Notes: generated by a model not told the origin, from the sequence alone. A stretch of DNA of 64,000 bases from Nostoc sp. JL33 (GCF_017114985.1 NZ_JABXKP010000007.1:62001-126000), one strand, 5' to 3'. Positions 27,889-36,248 are shown, counted from the first letter of the stretch. Translations and numbers: made by a program.

Positions 27889-28791
27889 ATGGAAACAGAA
27901 GCCATGCCGGAACCGAAACGCCTACGGATGGCCGTAGCGCAAACCACGCTTCGCTCTGACCCTAGCAATAGTGTTCAACTGCGCGAGAGCGGGCGGGAGA
28001 TCCGATGTCTGATGTGCGAGGCACACGAAGCGGGCGCGAGGCTTGTACACTTCCCAGAGGGAGCTACTTGTTCTCCGCATAAGCGCATCATGTCCATCGC
28101 TGGCTGCGATCAAGTTGGGGCAGCAGACTGGAATCGAGTCCAGTGGGACGTTCTCCAGCAGGAGTTGAACCAGACGGCTGCCTTGGCGCGAGAGCTACGG
28201 CTGTGGGTCGTTCTCGGTTCGGTGCATCGGCTGACACCACCGCACCGTCCGCACAACAGCTTGTACGTCATCTCGGAGCGGGGCGAGGTAGTGACGCGAT
28301 ACGACGAGCGGATGCTGTCGAAGACCAAGCTAACCTTCATGTACACACCAGGCTCCATCCCGGTGACGTTCCAGGTTGACGGTCTACGGTTTGGATGCTC
28401 GGTTGGCATGGAATGTCAGTTTACAGAAGTGTTCAGCGAGTACGAGCGGCTCGATGTCGATTGCGTTCTGTTCTCGACAGCTGGCCCAGGTACGCCGAAT
28501 AATAAGGGAGTGTTCGCTACCCAGGCGCAGGCACTCGCGGCGATGAACAGCTACTGGGTCAGCTATGCCGCGCTCACGCAGTCCGAAGGCGCACCGTCTG
28601 GTCTGATTTCACCTCGCGGGAAATGGCTGGTGCAGTGTCCGCAGCACGGTGAACCAGTAATGGCGGTCGTTGACTTGGACGACAGCGAACCGAACCTCGC
28701 ACGACCGTGGAGGCGTAAGGTTCGGGACGGGATCTACGAGCCGCACCTCGTTTGCAACGATGCTCGGAGCAACGAGCGCCAAACCTTCTGA
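27889..28791 (+). CDS. Carbon-nitrogen hydrolase (nitrilase superfamily), probably acquired
   Basis: The 300-residue protein has the nitrilase-fold triad: Glu in VHFPEGAT, Lys in ERMLSKTKLTF and Cys in GMECQF. It also has RMAVAQTTLRSD at the start and RPHNSLYVISERGEVVTRYDE before the Lys. Members hydrolyse amides or nitriles; the substrate is unknown. The gene is visibly GC-rich with G/C at most third positions and lacks the HIP1 octamers that dot its neighbours. It lies between two IS4-type transposase fragments. All of this points to horizontal transfer from a GC-rich donor. A second in-frame ATG five codons on could be the start. Confidence 0.85.
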   Translation: METEAMPEPKRLRMAVAQTTLRSDPSNSVQLRESGREIRCLMCEAHEAGARLVHFPEGATCSPHKRIMSIAGCDQVGAADWNRVQWDVLQQELNQTAALARELRLWVVLGSVHRLTPPHRPHNSLYVISERGEVVTRYDERMLSKTKLTFMYTPGSIPVTFQVDGLRFGCSVGMECQFTEVFSEYERLDVDCVLFSTAGPGTPNNKGVFATQAQALAAMNSYWVSYAALTQSEGAPSGLISPRGKWLVQCPQHGEPVMAVVDLDDSEPNLARPWRRKVRDGIYEPHLVCNDARSNERQTF

Positions 28792-28881
28792 GCGGGCTTT
28801 AGGGATCTCCAGAAAATAAAAATAGTATTTAACTAAACAATGCGACTACAGTAGAAAAAGTTTTTAGTATACAGGCAAACT

Positions 28882-29205
28882 ATGACTGAATACCAGAGAC
28901 GATTTAAAATGACTATTTCTACTGTGCCTCGACGTGTCAAAATACTCAAACAGAAATTTCCCCAAAGTCTAGGACTACCTTTTAAAAAATTGTTACCTGA
29001 CACGGTGATTCAAGAATCTCTGGCTAAACTTTTTATAAAATATAGCCGTCGATTATTTGACCCAATTGTTACTTTATGGGCGTTTCTCTCTCAACTTTTA
29101 GACACTGATAAAAGTTGCCATAATGCAGTTAGTAGAGTTATCGCCTATCTCGTGGGAGAAGGTGTGGAACTTCGTTCTACCCTGACCTCAAAACTGTTTG
29201 ATTAG
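28882..29205 (+). pseudogene. IS4-type transposase, N-terminal fragment (right copy)
   Basis: The 107-residue frame reads TVPRRVKILKQKFPQSLGLPFKKLLPDTVIQESLAKL and then RRLFDPIVTLWAFLSQLLDTDKSCHNAVSRVIAYLVGEGVEL. This is the N-terminal region of IS4-family transposases. It stops about 20 residues later, well before the DDE catalytic core, so most of the gene is missing. A strong hairpin with a T-run follows. The same family appears as a shorter remnant at 27578-27712. Confidence 0.78.
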
Positions 29206-29243
29206 AAAAAATATTGTGTAGGAGAATTTTGTATTTGTCAACT

Positions 29244-29284
29244 ACTTAATTCGCGGAATTATTCCGCGAATTAAGTGTTTTTTT
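29244..29284 (+). terminator. Strong hairpin with T-run
   Basis: A 16-bp perfect stem (29244-29259 with 29261-29276, arms ACTTAATTCGCGGAAT and ATTCCGCGAATTAAGT) is followed by G and seven T (29278-29284). This is a textbook rho-independent terminator shape. It lies after the truncated transposase and may have come with it. Bases 29285-29539 hold only C-rich short repeats (CTCCCCACTCCCC type). Confidence 0.75.
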
Positions 29285-29539
29285 CCACTGCATTCCCTCG
29301 CTTGTCACATCCCAGTGCTTCAAACCCTTACAGAATATACGTTTGGGCTTATCTTAGTGCCATTGCCATTGGGCATTGGTTATTAATTCTTCTCTCTGCT
29401 GCTCCCCCTGCTTCCTCATCCCCCTCATCTCCCCCCACTCCCCACTCCCCACCCTCCAGAATGTTTTTCAATTTGCATCTAGACTCGCCTCCAGCAAGTA
29501 TGTCATAAGTACAAAAGGCTGTTAAATGCAAACTGACTT

Positions 29540-30460
29540 ATGACTGCTGCTGTAAACACTAATCCTGGCTTTGCTTCCCGTTTGGTAAATGGCATATTGG
29601 CAATCAAGCCTTTAGCTAACCTAGCCAAACATCAAGCTAGACAAATGATGATTAAACGTGCCGAGAAAATTGGTGTGCCTTGGACGCAAGAAGTCGAAAC
29701 ACTACAGGCGCGTGATTGGAAGGCTGATCTAGCTCAAGTACAAAATCCTCAGCTTTCCTACCCAGAATACTACTTGCGGCCGTTCCATGCCTACGAAGGC
29801 GGAAACCTCAGTTGGAAAGCGGCTTGGGAGCTAGAAGTTGCTGCTCGTACCGTCCATGCCGGAATCTGGCAGGATGCTGGAGCCGAAGGAGATGCTAAAC
29901 TCCGCCAAAGTTACCACGATATCCTCAAAGTTCAAATCCCCAATCAACCCCAAGACATCCTAGATTTGTGCTGCGGTGTGGGTTTGAGTACATTTACCAT
30001 GCAAGAAATTTATCCCCATGCCCAAATTACAGGTTTGGACTTATCTCCCTACTTCTTAGCCGTTGCCAATTACCGCGCCCAACAACGCCAAGCTAAAATA
30101 AACTGGCTTCATGCCCAAGCTGAATCTACTGGACTACCTGATGCCTCTTTTGATTTAGTCTCCATTTTCCTGATGTGCCATGAATTGCCCCAGTCGTCAA
30201 CCCGACAGATTTTAGCTGAAATGCGGCGCGTGCTGCGTCCCGGTGGCTACTTAGCAATCATGGACATGAATCCCAAATCTGAAGTTTACAAGAAAATGCC
30301 AGCTTACATTTTGACGTTGCTCAAAAGTACCGAACCGTATTTAGATGAATATTTCGCTTTGGACATTGAGCAGGCTATTGTTGAAGCGGGTTTCCAAACT
30401 CCCACTATCACTAACAATACCCACCGTCACCGCACAGCGATCGCTCAGGTGAGTGGTTGA
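29540..30460 (+). CDS. SAM-dependent methyltransferase
   Basis: The 306-residue protein has a class I methyltransferase domain in its C-terminal half. Motif I is DILDLCCGVGLSTF, the acidic turn follows in QITGLDLSPYFLAVA, and MRRVLRPGGYLAIMDMNP forms the later strand. The N-terminal 130 residues are a cyanobacteria-type extension that includes SYPEYYLRPFHAYEGGNLSW. The acceptor is unknown. Its stop overlaps the start of the PrsW-type protease gene by eight bases, so the two are translationally coupled. Confidence 0.87.
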   Translation: MTAAVNTNPGFASRLVNGILAIKPLANLAKHQARQMMIKRAEKIGVPWTQEVETLQARDWKADLAQVQNPQLSYPEYYLRPFHAYEGGNLSWKAAWELEVAARTVHAGIWQDAGAEGDAKLRQSYHDILKVQIPNQPQDILDLCCGVGLSTFTMQEIYPHAQITGLDLSPYFLAVANYRAQQRQAKINWLHAQAESTGLPDASFDLVSIFLMCHELPQSSTRQILAEMRRVLRPGGYLAIMDMNPKSEVYKKMPAYILTLLKSTEPYLDEYFALDIEQAIVEAGFQTPTITNNTHRHRTAIAQVSG

Positions 30461-31421
30461 TTTTTCTCTAGTGTTGTGGGCAGCCATACCACCCTTGCTG
30501 CTGCTAGGCTACTACTATTGTCGAGTGCCATTTGCCCCACCTTTGTTAAAGTTGCTGATGTTCTTTATCATTGGGGCAATATCTGGTCTTTTAGCCCTGA
30601 GCCTCGAAAGGGTTTTTGAAACTGTAGCCAACTCTTTTGTAGACTGGCATCAGATCAAGCGATCGCTTCCTGGTATAGCCTTGCGGCAGCTTGTGGAAGT
30701 AGGCCCAATTGAAGAAGGCTGCAAATTGGCAGCAGTTGTTGTCCCAACCTGCTATCTGCAACGCAGGTATCGATTACTTCAGTCTACGGTTTTCCTCTTC
30801 ACTATAGCCGCTACCCTTGGATTCACTGCCGAGGAGAACTGGATTTACCTGTTCCACGATACCGCATCAATTCTTGACCGGACTATTGGCACGCCAGTCC
30901 ACGCCATGTTCTCTGCGCCTTGGGGATATGCTTTGGGAATTTATATTTCCTCCCACACTCGATTAAATCGAGACAGGAAGTTAATTTTTAGGGCTTGGCT
31001 AAATTCTGTAATTTGTCATGCCCTAGTTAATGTCCTATCTAGTGCTGGACGTTACTCAATACCCCTAAATTTCCTTACTTATGGTTTATTTCCGTTTCTA
31101 TTGTGGATGTTTTGGCGACTGGAACAATTACTCCGAAAAGTACAAGGTAAACCTGTAATTACCCTGATTTCAGTCCGTACACCCCAACGCCGTTACTGGC
31201 AGAGGAGTTTAGTGCTGTTTACCCTCGTGCTGGGTGGAAATGCTATTTTTGGGCTGTTTCTCTTAGCCAGCAAAATTAGTCCCTTGAGTCCGTCCAAGTT
31301 TTTTGACAGTGATATATTGTGGTTTATACTTACTCGCTTTTTGCTAAATCTCTTTTTTGGAGTTTTAGCCTGGGGCATTTATCGCTATTTGCGACATTCC
31401 GCCCGTCGTCGGTATTTTTAA
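30453..31421 (+). CDS. PrsW-type intramembrane metalloprotease
   Basis: The 322-residue polytopic protein starts at a GTG that overlaps the methyltransferase stop. PrsW motifs are present: GPIEEGCK (EExxK, Glu87-Lys91), FTAEENW (Glu127, Glu128), PVHAMFSAPWGYALG (His150) and ICHALVNVLSS. The family cleaves membrane-bound regulators such as anti-sigma factors in Bacillus; the target here is unknown. There are about eight hydrophobic segments. No sigma/anti-sigma pair is adjacent. Confidence 0.85.
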   Translation: MVDFSLVLWAAIPPLLLLGYYYCRVPFAPPLLKLLMFFIIGAISGLLALSLERVFETVANSFVDWHQIKRSLPGIALRQLVEVGPIEEGCKLAAVVVPTCYLQRRYRLLQSTVFLFTIAATLGFTAEENWIYLFHDTASILDRTIGTPVHAMFSAPWGYALGIYISSHTRLNRDRKLIFRAWLNSVICHALVNVLSSAGRYSIPLNFLTYGLFPFLLWMFWRLEQLLRKVQGKPVITLISVRTPQRRYWQRSLVLFTLVLGGNAIFGLFLLASKISPLSPSKFFDSDILWFILTRFLLNLFFGVLAWGIYRYLRHSARRRYF

Positions 31422-31453
31422 AATATGATTTAAGAAAATGCTAGGGGGTTTCT

Positions 31454-32062
31454 ATGCAAACAACTCCAGTGCGTTGGACGACTGCTGACCTAGAGTTCTT
31501 TGCTAGCGATTCTCGTTCCGAGACACTTCGTGAACGCAGGAATCGCTATGAGATTATCGATGGAGAACTATTTGTGACTAAAGCACCTACTTGGGATCAT
31601 CAATCAAGTTGTGGCAATATTGTTACATTTCTTAACAATTGGTCAGATGAAACTGGTTTAGGTAAAGCTGCGTAGATGCGGAGCAGCTTGTCGTCAGACA
31701 TCGCACCTGGAATTATTTTCTCAGATTCTGACAATGTAATCCCTGATGTGGTGTGGGCAAGTCATGAACGCTTAAAATACTTGCTAGATGAAGCTGGACA
31801 CCTTACGGGCGCACCGGAGTTAGTAGTAGAGGTTTTATCACCCGGCGAAAAAAATGAGAAACGCGACAGGGAAACAAAGCTAAAGCTTTACTCGGTGCAA
31901 GGGGTTCAGGAATATTGGACTTGCGATTCTATACAGAAAAAAGTTGAGGTTTATCGTCGTGAACAAGCTGCATTAAAGCTAGCAGTTACTTTATTTAGTC
32001 AAGATGAATTGACAAGTCCTTTGCTACCTGGTTTCAACTGCTTAGTTAGTAAACTTTTCTAG
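31454..32062 (+). pseudogene. Uma2 family (PD-D/EXK nuclease-like) gene interrupted by a repeat with a stop
   Basis: The two halves are in the same frame: RRNRYEIIDGELFVTKAP...NNWSDETGLGKA before, and APGIIFSDSDNVIPDVVWASHERL...APELVVEVLSPGEKNEKRDRETKLKLY after. Together they make a normal Uma2 protein of about 190 residues. Between them lie about 30 bases with a TAG at 31673-31675 immediately followed by an ATG. The extra bases match a dispersed repeat also seen at 51721 and 56670. The gene is therefore split, unless the stop is read through or the second half is translated alone. Confidence 0.8.
31669..31702 (-). repeat. GCGATGTCT..CGAC repeat, copy inside the Uma2 gene
   Basis: On the - strand the stretch reads GCGATGTCTGACGACAAGCT and continues to CATCTACGC. 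It is the same unit as those at 51721-51753 (GCGATGTCTAACGACAAGC) and 56670-56698 (GCGATGTCTACGACGGGC). It carries the stop codon that breaks the gene. Confidence 0.65.
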
Positions 32063-32124
32063 CTAGGCATTGGGCATTGGAATGATATAAATTCCCTATG
32101 TCTTATGCCTAAGTTTCTAATTAA

Positions 32125-32997
32125 CTAAACTTGTGCCAATACTGGGTGATTCACGGCTGCGCTGACTGAATCTGATTCCGACTCCGTGCAGTAGATTTCG
32201 CAGGAGTTATTGGGACTTTCAATCAGTTTCACTTTGTAAAGTTTAGCTCCCAATTCCTGAATAGGCGATCGCAATAAATTACTAATATAAAGTGCGATAT
32301 TTTCAGCCGTGGGCACAACTTCGGCAAAGTAAGAAATGTCTTTGTTTAAAAATGTGTGATCGAATGGCTCTACCACATAATCTTCTACCACTTGATTCAG
32401 GGCACCTAAATCAATAATCATGCCGGTACGTGGGTCAATTTTCCCTTTGACAGTGACTTCTAGATGGTAGTTGTGTCCGTGACCGTTGGGACGAGCGCAC
32501 TTACCATAAACAAGCGTGTTTTCTTCGTTACTGAGGTTAGGATGAGCTAGCCGATGGGCAGCGCTAAAGTGAGTACTGATGCTGAGGTAGGCTTCCATTG
32601 CGTTTCCCATATAATCTGCCCAAAGTTCAGGATGTTCAAATAACTGCACACGGACTAGAGGCAAGTGAGGTGCTAACCTCTGCCAGATAATCCGTGCAAT
32701 ATTCTCAGTGGTGGGCAGAGTTTGTTGAAATTCTGCCCAGACATCGTTGAGATAAGAGAAGTCCAATTGACTGGTAACTTCCCGTTTAATTACGTGTTTC
32801 ACATCAGACAAGTTTAGCACCATGCCATATTCATCCAATTCCCCGGCTAGGGAGATAAATAAGACATAGTTATGTCCGTGTCCCGGAAATCTAGAGCAAG
32901 CACCAAATTTTTCAATATTCTCGGCTTCACTCAGTTCTGGCAACCAATAGCGATGACTTGCTGAAAACTGGGCGCGGCGATTAACAATACATTGCAT
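32125..32997 (-). CDS. 6-pyruvoyl-tetrahydropterin synthase-like protein, two tandem domains
   Basis: The 290-residue protein contains two copies of the PTPS/QueD fold. Copy 1 has FSASHRY (His15), the nucleophile region FGACSRF (Cys34) and GHGHNY (His40, His42). Copy 2 has FSAAHRL, YGKCARPNGHGHNY and PTAENIALYI. Zinc-binding histidines and the catalytic cysteine are kept in both. The family makes tetrahydropterin or 6-carboxytetrahydropterin (queuosine pathway) from dihydroneopterin triphosphate. Double-domain forms occur in cyanobacteria. Which reaction is run here is not decided by the sequence. There is no queuosine gene nearby. Confidence 0.88.
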   Translation of the reverse strand: MQCIVNRRAQFSASHRYWLPELSEAENIEKFGACSRFPGHGHNYVLFISLAGELDEYGMVLNLSDVKHVIKREVTSQLDFSYLNDVWAEFQQTLPTTENIARIIWQRLAPHLPLVRVQLFEHPELWADYMGNAMEAYLSISTHFSAAHRLAHPNLSNEENTLVYGKCARPNGHGHNYHLEVTVKGKIDPRTGMIIDLGALNQVVEDYVVEPFDHTFLNKDISYFAEVVPTAENIALYISNLLRSPIQELGAKLYKVKLIESPNNSCEIYCTESESDSVSAAVNHPVLAQV

Positions 32998-33190
32998 GAG
33001 TACAGTAGCAGCAGAATTTAAAATTTCTTAATCTTTTTCTGTTTCCAGGATAAACTAATTTCTCTGTCAGTGGTTAGGGGAATCAACACTTCGGACAATT
33101 TTACAACGATACTGAAAGCCTTACAGGGTATTCTCTGGCAAAAACGACGCATTTTTTAAAGATTAGCTTAGAGGATGTTTTAAAAGTATT

Positions 33191-33300
33191 GGGCGAATAG
33201 AATTCGCTACTACACAAACAAAGTCCACCTCCGTGGACTAAGAAAAAATGAAGGGTTTTTAACCTGCGGAGGCAGGTTTTGTCTGTGTAGCCGCGACTTT
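33191..33300 (-). repeat. Dispersed double-hairpin repeat, copy A
   Basis: Read on the - strand it runs GTCGCGGCTACACAGACAAA, then a hairpin AACCTGC..GCAGGTT, a spacer, a second hairpin AGTCCAC..GTGGACT, then TTTGTTTGTGTAGTAGCG. The same layout is found at 55464-55563 with AACCCGC..GCGGGTT and AGTCCGC..GCGGACT, and partly at 55989-56035. The paired changes keep the stems intact. It starts directly after the left end of the MITE-like element. Confidence 0.75.
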
Positions 33301-33622
33301 GTGTACTTTTGTTTCTATCAATCCCATTCCAGGTGCAGCGATACCAGTTGTGGCTACTATTCAGACTTTTATGGTTACATATATTGGCTGGCTAAGTGGA
33401 CGGAAGTTTTCTGATCAAACTGTCAAAGACTTTTTTGTAAATGGGGGAGTAGGTCTTGGAGCAAATCTTGGCATGATCGGTATTGCTGATATTGCCTTAA
33501 AATTTATACCTGGTTTCGGTAGCTTGGTGGCATCTGGGGCTGGCGCGATCGCTACAAAAGGTTTAGGGGATGCTGCGATCGCATATTTTCTCACCTTACC
33601 AGAGGCAAAGAATGCAGGCTAG
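33299..33622 (+). CDS. DUF697-like membrane domain fragment
   Basis: The 107-residue frame opens at a TTG at the edge of a dispersed repeat and has no ribosome-binding site. It reads VSINPIPGAAIPVVATIQTFMVTYIGWLSGRKFS and NGGVGLGANLGMIGIADIALKFIPGFGSLVASGAGAIATKGLGDAAIAYF. This resembles the C-terminal DUF697 membrane domain that is usually fused to a small GTPase. The GTPase part is missing, so it is likely a truncated remnant carried by the surrounding 507-bp element. Expression is doubtful. Confidence 0.5.
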   Translation: MCTFVSINPIPGAAIPVVATIQTFMVTYIGWLSGRKFSDQTVKDFFVNGGVGLGANLGMIGIADIALKFIPGFGSLVASGAGAIATKGLGDAAIAYFLTLPEAKNAG

Positions 33623-33796
33623 GAGGGTTAGGTTTGGGAGGCTTTGATGTTACCAAAAATACTTTTCAAACATCCTCTTAATAGACATCTCCGAAAACAG
33701 GTAAAGCCAGTCTTAAACTGACTTTTCAGCAGGCGATCGCACAATTTTAACAGATGCTACGTTTTTCTATGAAGGTGGGGACTTCCGCGCACTGTT

Positions 33797-33836
33797 TAAA
33801 AAATGCTAGATTAGCGAAAAATTTGCTAATCTAGCA
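33797..33836 (-). terminator. Rho-independent terminator for the Uma2 gene
   Basis: TGCTAGATTAGC (33804-33815) pairs with GCTAATCTAGCA (33825-33836) in a 12-bp stem with a 9-base loop. Read on the - strand, the stem is followed by six T. It lies 24 bases beyond the stop of the Uma2 gene at 33860. Confidence 0.75.
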
Positions 33837-33859
33837 AACCTAAATTTTTTGCAAGAAGT

Positions 33860-34654
33860 CTAATCTTCAGGTTCAATTCCCGCAGCCCGCAATTGTGCTG
33901 CTAGTCGTTCGGCGCGTTGGCGTTCTTGTTCGGCGCGTTGTCGTTCTTGTTCGGCGCGTTGGCGTTCTTGTTCGGCGCGTTGGCGTTCTTGTTCGGCGCG
34001 TTGGCGTTCTTGTTCAGCTAATTCAGTACCCCAGAGTAATAGGTTTCCTTGTTCATCCCACCACCGCAACCAATTTCCTGTGTGGTTTTCACGCATACCT
34101 TGCCATACGCCAAGGTAAAGATTCATTTCCCCTATCCAGTAACGTTGGTTTTCGTTGGAGGTTTGTACAATGTACCTGCCTGTATTGTGATCTAGGCGAT
34201 AAACTTCTAAGTTGCCGCTATCAGGTTCAAAAATGGCATAGTTTGGAGCTTTTAAGACGCACTCGTAAAAAAACCATTTACCAGGAGGATAAGTGGGTTT
34301 AATGGAATATTCCCCGCCTTCTGTATCAGAAAGGAATTCCATCACAATTACGGGGATGTCTCCTTGTAATTGGGGGGTATAACTGCGTATTACTTCTTCT
34401 CTATCAACACCGATTTTCGGAATATACGCCCAGTCTGGAGCTTTAACGACGATTTTGCCATTTAATGTGGCGCAGATGCCGTAATTAGTTGGCGTCAGCG
34501 CATTGGGTGGGAGTTTTCCGGCAAGTTCTAAGCTTTGTGTAAGTGCTGCGGCTAAGGCTGGTTGGTTGATGTTGTCCACTGGATCATCTGGCAGTTTGTA
34601 ATCATCGGGTAGTTTTTCCCAAGTGATTTGATAGTCTTGGCTAAGGGTTGTCAT
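33860..34654 (-). CDS. Uma2 family protein with heptad-repeat tail
   Basis: The ATG at 34652-34654, with GGAG upstream, gives 264 residues; a longer frame overlaps radA and lacks a site. The Uma2 (DUF820) nuclease-like domain is at residues about 10-190, with MEFLSDTEGGEYS in the D/EXK region and APNYAIFEPDSGNLEVYRLD. The C-terminus has five copies of the heptad AEQERQR, a charged coiled coil, then AERLAAQLRAAGIEPED. Uma2 proteins are very numerous in cyanobacteria and of unclear role. It lies 70 bases downstream of radA. Confidence 0.83.
   Translation of the reverse strand: MTTLSQDYQITWEKLPDDYKLPDDPVDNINQPALAAALTQSLELAGKLPPNALTPTNYGICATLNGKIVVKAPDWAYIPKIGVDREEVIRSYTPQLQGDIPVIVMEFLSDTEGGEYSIKPTYPPGKWFFYECVLKAPNYAIFEPDSGNLEVYRLDHNTGRYIVQTSNENQRYWIGEMNLYLGVWQGMRENHTGNWLRWWDEQGNLLLWGTELAEQERQRAEQERQRAEQERQRAEQERQRAEQERQRAERLAAQLRAAGIEPED
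33906..34016. repeat. 21-bp tandem repeat encoding AEQERQR
   Basis: Five near-identical 21-base units (GTTCGGCGCGTTGGCGTTCTT on the + strand, one with a T change) encode the heptad repeats at the end of the Uma2 protein. The unit number may vary between strains. Confidence 0.8.
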
Positions 34655-34724
34655 CGTGGATTCTCCTTTGCTGTGGTGTTTTACTGTATTGATCCCCCCA
34701 ACCACTGAAAAAGCAAAGCTATGG

Positions 34725-36248
34725 TTACTCATCTTCATCGGGTTCTAAATCGTCATTTGTTAGTTCCTGATGCGGGATGGCGGCGATAATTGCATCTATT
34801 ACTTTAGATACTGGTAATATCTCAATGTTAAGGTCAGGAAATTTTGTTCCTTTTGGGACGATCGCTCGTTTAAATCCCAACTTAGCAGCTTCTTTCAACC
34901 GCAGTTCCATTTGGGAAACCGATCGCACTTGTCCGCCTAAGCCAACTTCACCGATCAATACTGTACCCGGATCAACTATGCGATCGCGGAAACTGGCAAC
35001 GATCGCGATCGCTATTCCCAGATCTACCGCCGGTTCTTCCACATTCAACCCACCCGCAGAAGCAACGTAAGAATCTAACTTGGACATCGGAATTCCCACG
35101 CGTTTTTCTAAGACGGCGAGAATTTGCACCAAACGGTTGTAATCTACGCCAGTACCAGCACGACGGGGTGAAGGGTAGCTGGTGGGACTCACCAAAGCTT
35201 GCAATTCCACAACTATCGGGCGAGTGCCTTCGCAAGCCACGACAATGGCAGTACCAGGAGCGGGATCGTCACGGTTGCCTAAAAATAGCTCTGAGGGGTT
35301 GGAGACTTCCCGCAGTCCCTCGGCCACCATTTCAAAAATGCCGATTTCGTGAGTTGCGCCGAAGCGGTTTTTTACTGTCCGTAATAACCGATGGGAGGCA
35401 AAGCGATCGCCTTCAAAATACAACACCGTATCTACTAAGTGTTCTAAAACTTTCGGCCCAGCGATCGCTCCTTCTTTGGTGACGTGTCCCACAATCAGCA
35501 TAGTCACATCTTCGTGCTTCGCTACCTTCATCAGTGCTGCGGTACATTCCCGTACCTGAGCCACCGAACCTGGTGCAGAAGTAAGCGCCGGAAAAAACAC
35601 CGTTTGGATACTATCAATCACCGCCACGTTGGGTTTTAGAGAGTCTATTTCCCGTAAAATTTCTTCTAAATCTGTTTCTGGCAGTACATATAAATCTGCA
35701 CCTATACTGTCATGGTCTATGGGAAGTGTAGTATCTACTACTGTTCCCTTCTCCTCATTCACCAAACTTAGCCTTTTTGATACTCCCAAACGAGAAGCTC
35801 GTAATTTTACCTGCTGTCCCGATTCTTCACCAGTTACGTAAAGGATGCGATATTTCTGTGCTAGTTGATTTGATACTTGCAGTAATAAAGTAGATTTACC
35901 GATACCCGGATCACCTCCAATCAGCACCATAGAGCCAGGGACAATGCCACCCCCAAGCACCCGATCCAATTCTTCATAACCAGACTCCCAACGGGCAATT
36001 TGGCGATCAGTAATTTGGTCAAATGTTAAGGAGGCTCGCGCTTTAGCTGGTTTAGAGTGAGATTTGCCATTGGTTTGAGTTGATTGCCAACTACTCACTC
36101 CCCCCCGACTGGGTACATCTACTGAAGACTGGATAGTAATCTGCTCTTCTAGAGAATTGTATGTGCCACAACCTGGACACTTACCAAACCACTGAGATGA
36201 TTCTGCTCCACAATCGTTACAAACGAAAAAGGTTTTTGACTTTGCCAT
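34725..36248 (-). CDS. radA: DNA repair protein RadA
   Basis: The 507-residue protein has an N-terminal C4 zinc finger (CNDCG...CPGCG, residues 10-28), a RecA-like ATPase core with Walker A GGDPGIGKST and the RadA-specific KNRFGATHEIG motif. The C-terminal Lon-like domain includes YVASAGGLNVEEPAVDLGIAIAI. It helps branch migration in recombinational repair. It diverges from rpaB over a 170-base spacer, and a Uma2 gene follows on the same strand. Confidence 0.96.
   Translation of the reverse strand: MAKSKTFFVCNDCGAESSQWFGKCPGCGTYNSLEEQITIQSSVDVPSRGGVSSWQSTQTNGKSHSKPAKARASLTFDQITDRQIARWESGYEELDRVLGGGIVPGSMVLIGGDPGIGKSTLLLQVSNQLAQKYRILYVTGEESGQQVKLRASRLGVSKRLSLVNEEKGTVVDTTLPIDHDSIGADLYVLPETDLEEILREIDSLKPNVAVIDSIQTVFFPALTSAPGSVAQVRECTAALMKVAKHEDVTMLIVGHVTKEGAIAGPKVLEHLVDTVLYFEGDRFASHRLLRTVKNRFGATHEIGIFEMVAEGLREVSNPSELFLGNRDDPAPGTAIVVACEGTRPIVVELQALVSPTSYPSPRRAGTGVDYNRLVQILAVLEKRVGIPMSKLDSYVASAGGLNVEEPAVDLGIAIAIVASFRDRIVDPGTVLIGEVGLGGQVRSVSQMELRLKEAAKLGFKRAIVPKGTKFPDLNIEILPVSKVIDAIIAAIPHQELTNDDLEPDEDE

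Larger units (their letters stand above)
33171..33677. mobile_element. 507-bp MITE-like element with terminal inverted repeats and TTA duplication
   Basis: The left end, GAGGATGTTTTAAAAGTATT (33171-33190), matches the reverse complement of the right end (33658-33677) at 19 of 20 positions. TTA flanks both sides (33168-33170 and 33678-33680), as a target duplication would. Inside are a dispersed double-hairpin repeat (33191-33300) and a DUF697 fragment (33299-33622), but no transposase. This looks like a non-autonomous element mobilised by an IS elsewhere. The boundaries are seen directly; mobility is inferred. Confidence 0.75.

Noticed and set aside
29275..29508. 77-residue Pro/Ser-rich frame
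   Set aside because: It is made of a terminator tail and C-rich short repeats.
33895..34302. 135-residue open frame full of LVRRVGV repeats
   Set aside because: It is the other strand of the AEQERQR repeat of the Uma2 gene.
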